DNA of 64,000 nt from CAYNWT01 sp964485095. Lineage in GTDB: Bacteria > Planctomycetota > Planctomycetia > Planctomycetales > Planctomycetaceae. The position numbers and the translations under genes were made by a program. This document shows positions 62,942-64,000 of the stretch, in pieces. Location: contig CAZAIB010000007.1 of NCBI GenBank assembly GCA_964485095.1, positions 32,504 to 96,503 of the forward strand, read 5' to 3'. Positions within the stretch are counted from its first letter, which is position 1. Each line of letters starts with the position of its first letter. A model generated the notes under the pieces. That model was not told the DNA's origin. It was given only the letters and a program-made list of their open reading frames with translations, and made no database searches.

Positions 62942-63882
62942 AACGCATTCTCTCTCAGCGAACTACCGATGGTCGCCAGCCTCGACACGGTTTCACATTG
63001 CTTGAAATCCTGCTGGCATTGGGGCTGATGCTGCTGCTGGTTGCGGCCGTCTCGCAGACGATGAGCATATTCCTGCGACTCTCGACGCTGGGTCGGGAAG
63101 AGGCCGAACAAGGTCAGATTGCCCGCGGCGTGCTGCAGCAGATTGCTAAAGACATCGGCTCCATCACGTTCACGCCAGCGGAGGAGGAAGACCTGGGCTC
63201 CGACGATTTTGGTGGTGAAGAAGTCGCCGCTGAAGACGGTTTTGCTGATGGCTTCGAAGACGACTTGGATGGCTCAGCGGCTCCTCCGGTTGAAACCGGC
63301 ATTCTTGGAACCACCGAAGAACTGATTCTGTACATCAACCGCCCGGACCGGCGGATGGAGTATGTTGATCGCGATGTCGCTGTGAGCCCACTTGAACGAG
63401 TTGGTGACGCACTGACTGTCTACTACTACATGTGTCGAGAGAACGGCACCGGCGTATCGGCTGAGTTCGCTCGAGAAGTCGCGCCGCCAACGTTGACCAG
63501 AGATTCGATTGGCCTGGCACGTATGGAAGGCGATCGCACAACTTTGAATAAGGCGATTGCTGAGAACGACACTGACCCACAGGTTGAAGCATCAACATTG
63601 CTGGCAGAAGAAGTGACATCGCTTCGGTTTCGCTATTACTCTGGCGGAGATTGGCTGGACGAGTGGGACACGATGGAAACGAATACGCTGCCGCAGGCAA
63701 TTGAGATTATCATTTCTGTGCAGATTCAAAGTCAGAGTGTCCGCGCGGCCGGTTCTTCGTCCGTGAATGCCCAACAACAGTCCTCGACTGGATCGGGAGA
63801 AGAAGAGGAAGGGCTTGTTCGACAGTATCGCCGAGTCGTTGGTATCCCTCTTGTTCCACCGATTGAGCCGGAGGAACTGTAA
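62938..63882 (+). CDS. Minor pseudopilin, GspJ-like
   Basis: The 314-residue protein has prepilin site 'HGFTLLEILLALGLMLLLVA', then 'QGQIARGVLQQIAKDIGS' as in GspJ. It is longer than usual GspJ (~200) because of an acidic insert of ~50 residues ('EEEDLGSDDFGGEEV' onward) and a Ser/Gln-rich stretch near the end. It overlaps the gene before by four bases. Confidence 0.8.
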   Translation: MKRILSQRTTDGRQPRHGFTLLEILLALGLMLLLVAAVSQTMSIFLRLSTLGREEAEQGQIARGVLQQIAKDIGSITFTPAEEEDLGSDDFGGEEVAAEDGFADGFEDDLDGSAAPPVETGILGTTEELILYINRPDRRMEYVDRDVAVSPLERVGDALTVYYYMCRENGTGVSAEFAREVAPPTLTRDSIGLARMEGDRTTLNKAIAENDTDPQVEASTLLAEEVTSLRFRYYSGGDWLDEWDTMETNTLPQAIEIIISVQIQSQSVRAAGSSSVNAQQQSSTGSGEEEEGLVRQYRRVVGIPLVPPIEPEEL

Positions 63883-63884
63883 GC

Positions 63885-64000
63885 ATGAAGAAGTCCTTTG
63901 CAGTATTGAATTCGAAACAGCACCTGAATGCGCTGGCCAAAGCAAAATCGCTGGCGGGAGACCGTCACGGTACCGTGCTGATTGTGGTGTTGATTCTGGT
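63885..64000 (+). CDS. gspK: GspK pseudopilin (3' partial)
   Basis: Only the first ~38 codons are in the window. GGAGGAA lies 10 bases before the ATG. After a basic leader the protein shows 'RHGTVLIVVLILV', the GspK-type prepilin start, which lacks the +5 Glu of other pseudopilins. It continues past the end. Confidence 0.72.
   Translation, partial: MKKSFAVLNSKQHLNALAKAKSLAGDRHGTVLIVVLIL

Noticed and set aside
1..64000. tRNA, rRNA, insertion sequences, integrases or attachment sites
   Set aside because: None was recognised in the intergenic stretches, which are mostly under 300 bp; small structured RNAs cannot be excluded by eye.

Overview
The window looks like a piece of a planctomycete chromosome of roughly 55% GC. 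This rests on family content rather than on any marker gene. There is a PSCyt1/DUF1549/DUF1553 cytochrome protein followed by its DUF1501 partner, DUF1080 proteins, an iduronate-sulfatase-like enzyme, very large secreted proteins with an N-terminal LEPR-XLL-type signature, a secretin-like protein without a visible secretin barrel, and a typical planctomycete type II secretion/pseudopilin operon. No rRNA, tRNA, CRISPR array, prophage or insertion sequence was recognised.

Layout. 1-2.8 kb: the end of a DUF11-repeat surface protein, a strong terminator and a TauD-like dioxygenase. 3.1-12.4 kb: a co-directional polysaccharide cluster, largely overlapping or closely spaced. It holds a deacetylase/glycosyltransferase fusion, a PLP sugar aminotransferase, a Gfo/Idh/MocA dehydrogenase, a left-handed beta-helix acetyltransferase, an FAD amine-oxidase-like protein, a second deacetylase, a sulfotransferase and a UDP-GlcNAc 2-epimerase. 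Four of these fit a UDP-2,3-diacetamido-uronic acid route. 12.4-27 kb: scattered single genes, namely a membrane protein, an FG-GAP repeat protein, gamma-glutamyltransferase, RecQ with a BFD-like ferredoxin, an SGNH-DUF1080 fusion, a DinB-like protein, a DUF1080 protein, a sulfatase and an orphan Vsr endonuclease.

27-41.4 kb is the most unusual region. It encodes a PilZ protein, a GAF-HlyD adaptor, a protein joining a PqqD-like domain, an M50 protease and an HlyD adaptor, a small membrane protein, a TolC/NodT outer-membrane protein with a long acidic/proline tail, another periplasmic adaptor, and then a giant RTX/VCBS-type surface protein interrupted by two 100-N assembly gaps. Adaptors and an outer-membrane channel are present, but no ABC transporter or RND pump is. 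The M50 fusion may take the place of the energised inner-membrane component.

41.8-54.4 kb: a PAS-GAF-receiver regulator, the PSCyt1/DUF1501 pair with a small membrane protein, a second LEPR-XLL giant protein (beta-helix, Calx-beta, RTX), hisC-hisB, and an endonuclease/exonuclease/phosphatase family protein. 54.8-64 kb: a type II secretion operon reading secretin-like protein, gspE, gspF, gspG, gspH-like, gspI-like, gspJ-like and the start of gspK. Overall the window is dominated by making, exporting and displaying extracellular polymers and proteins.
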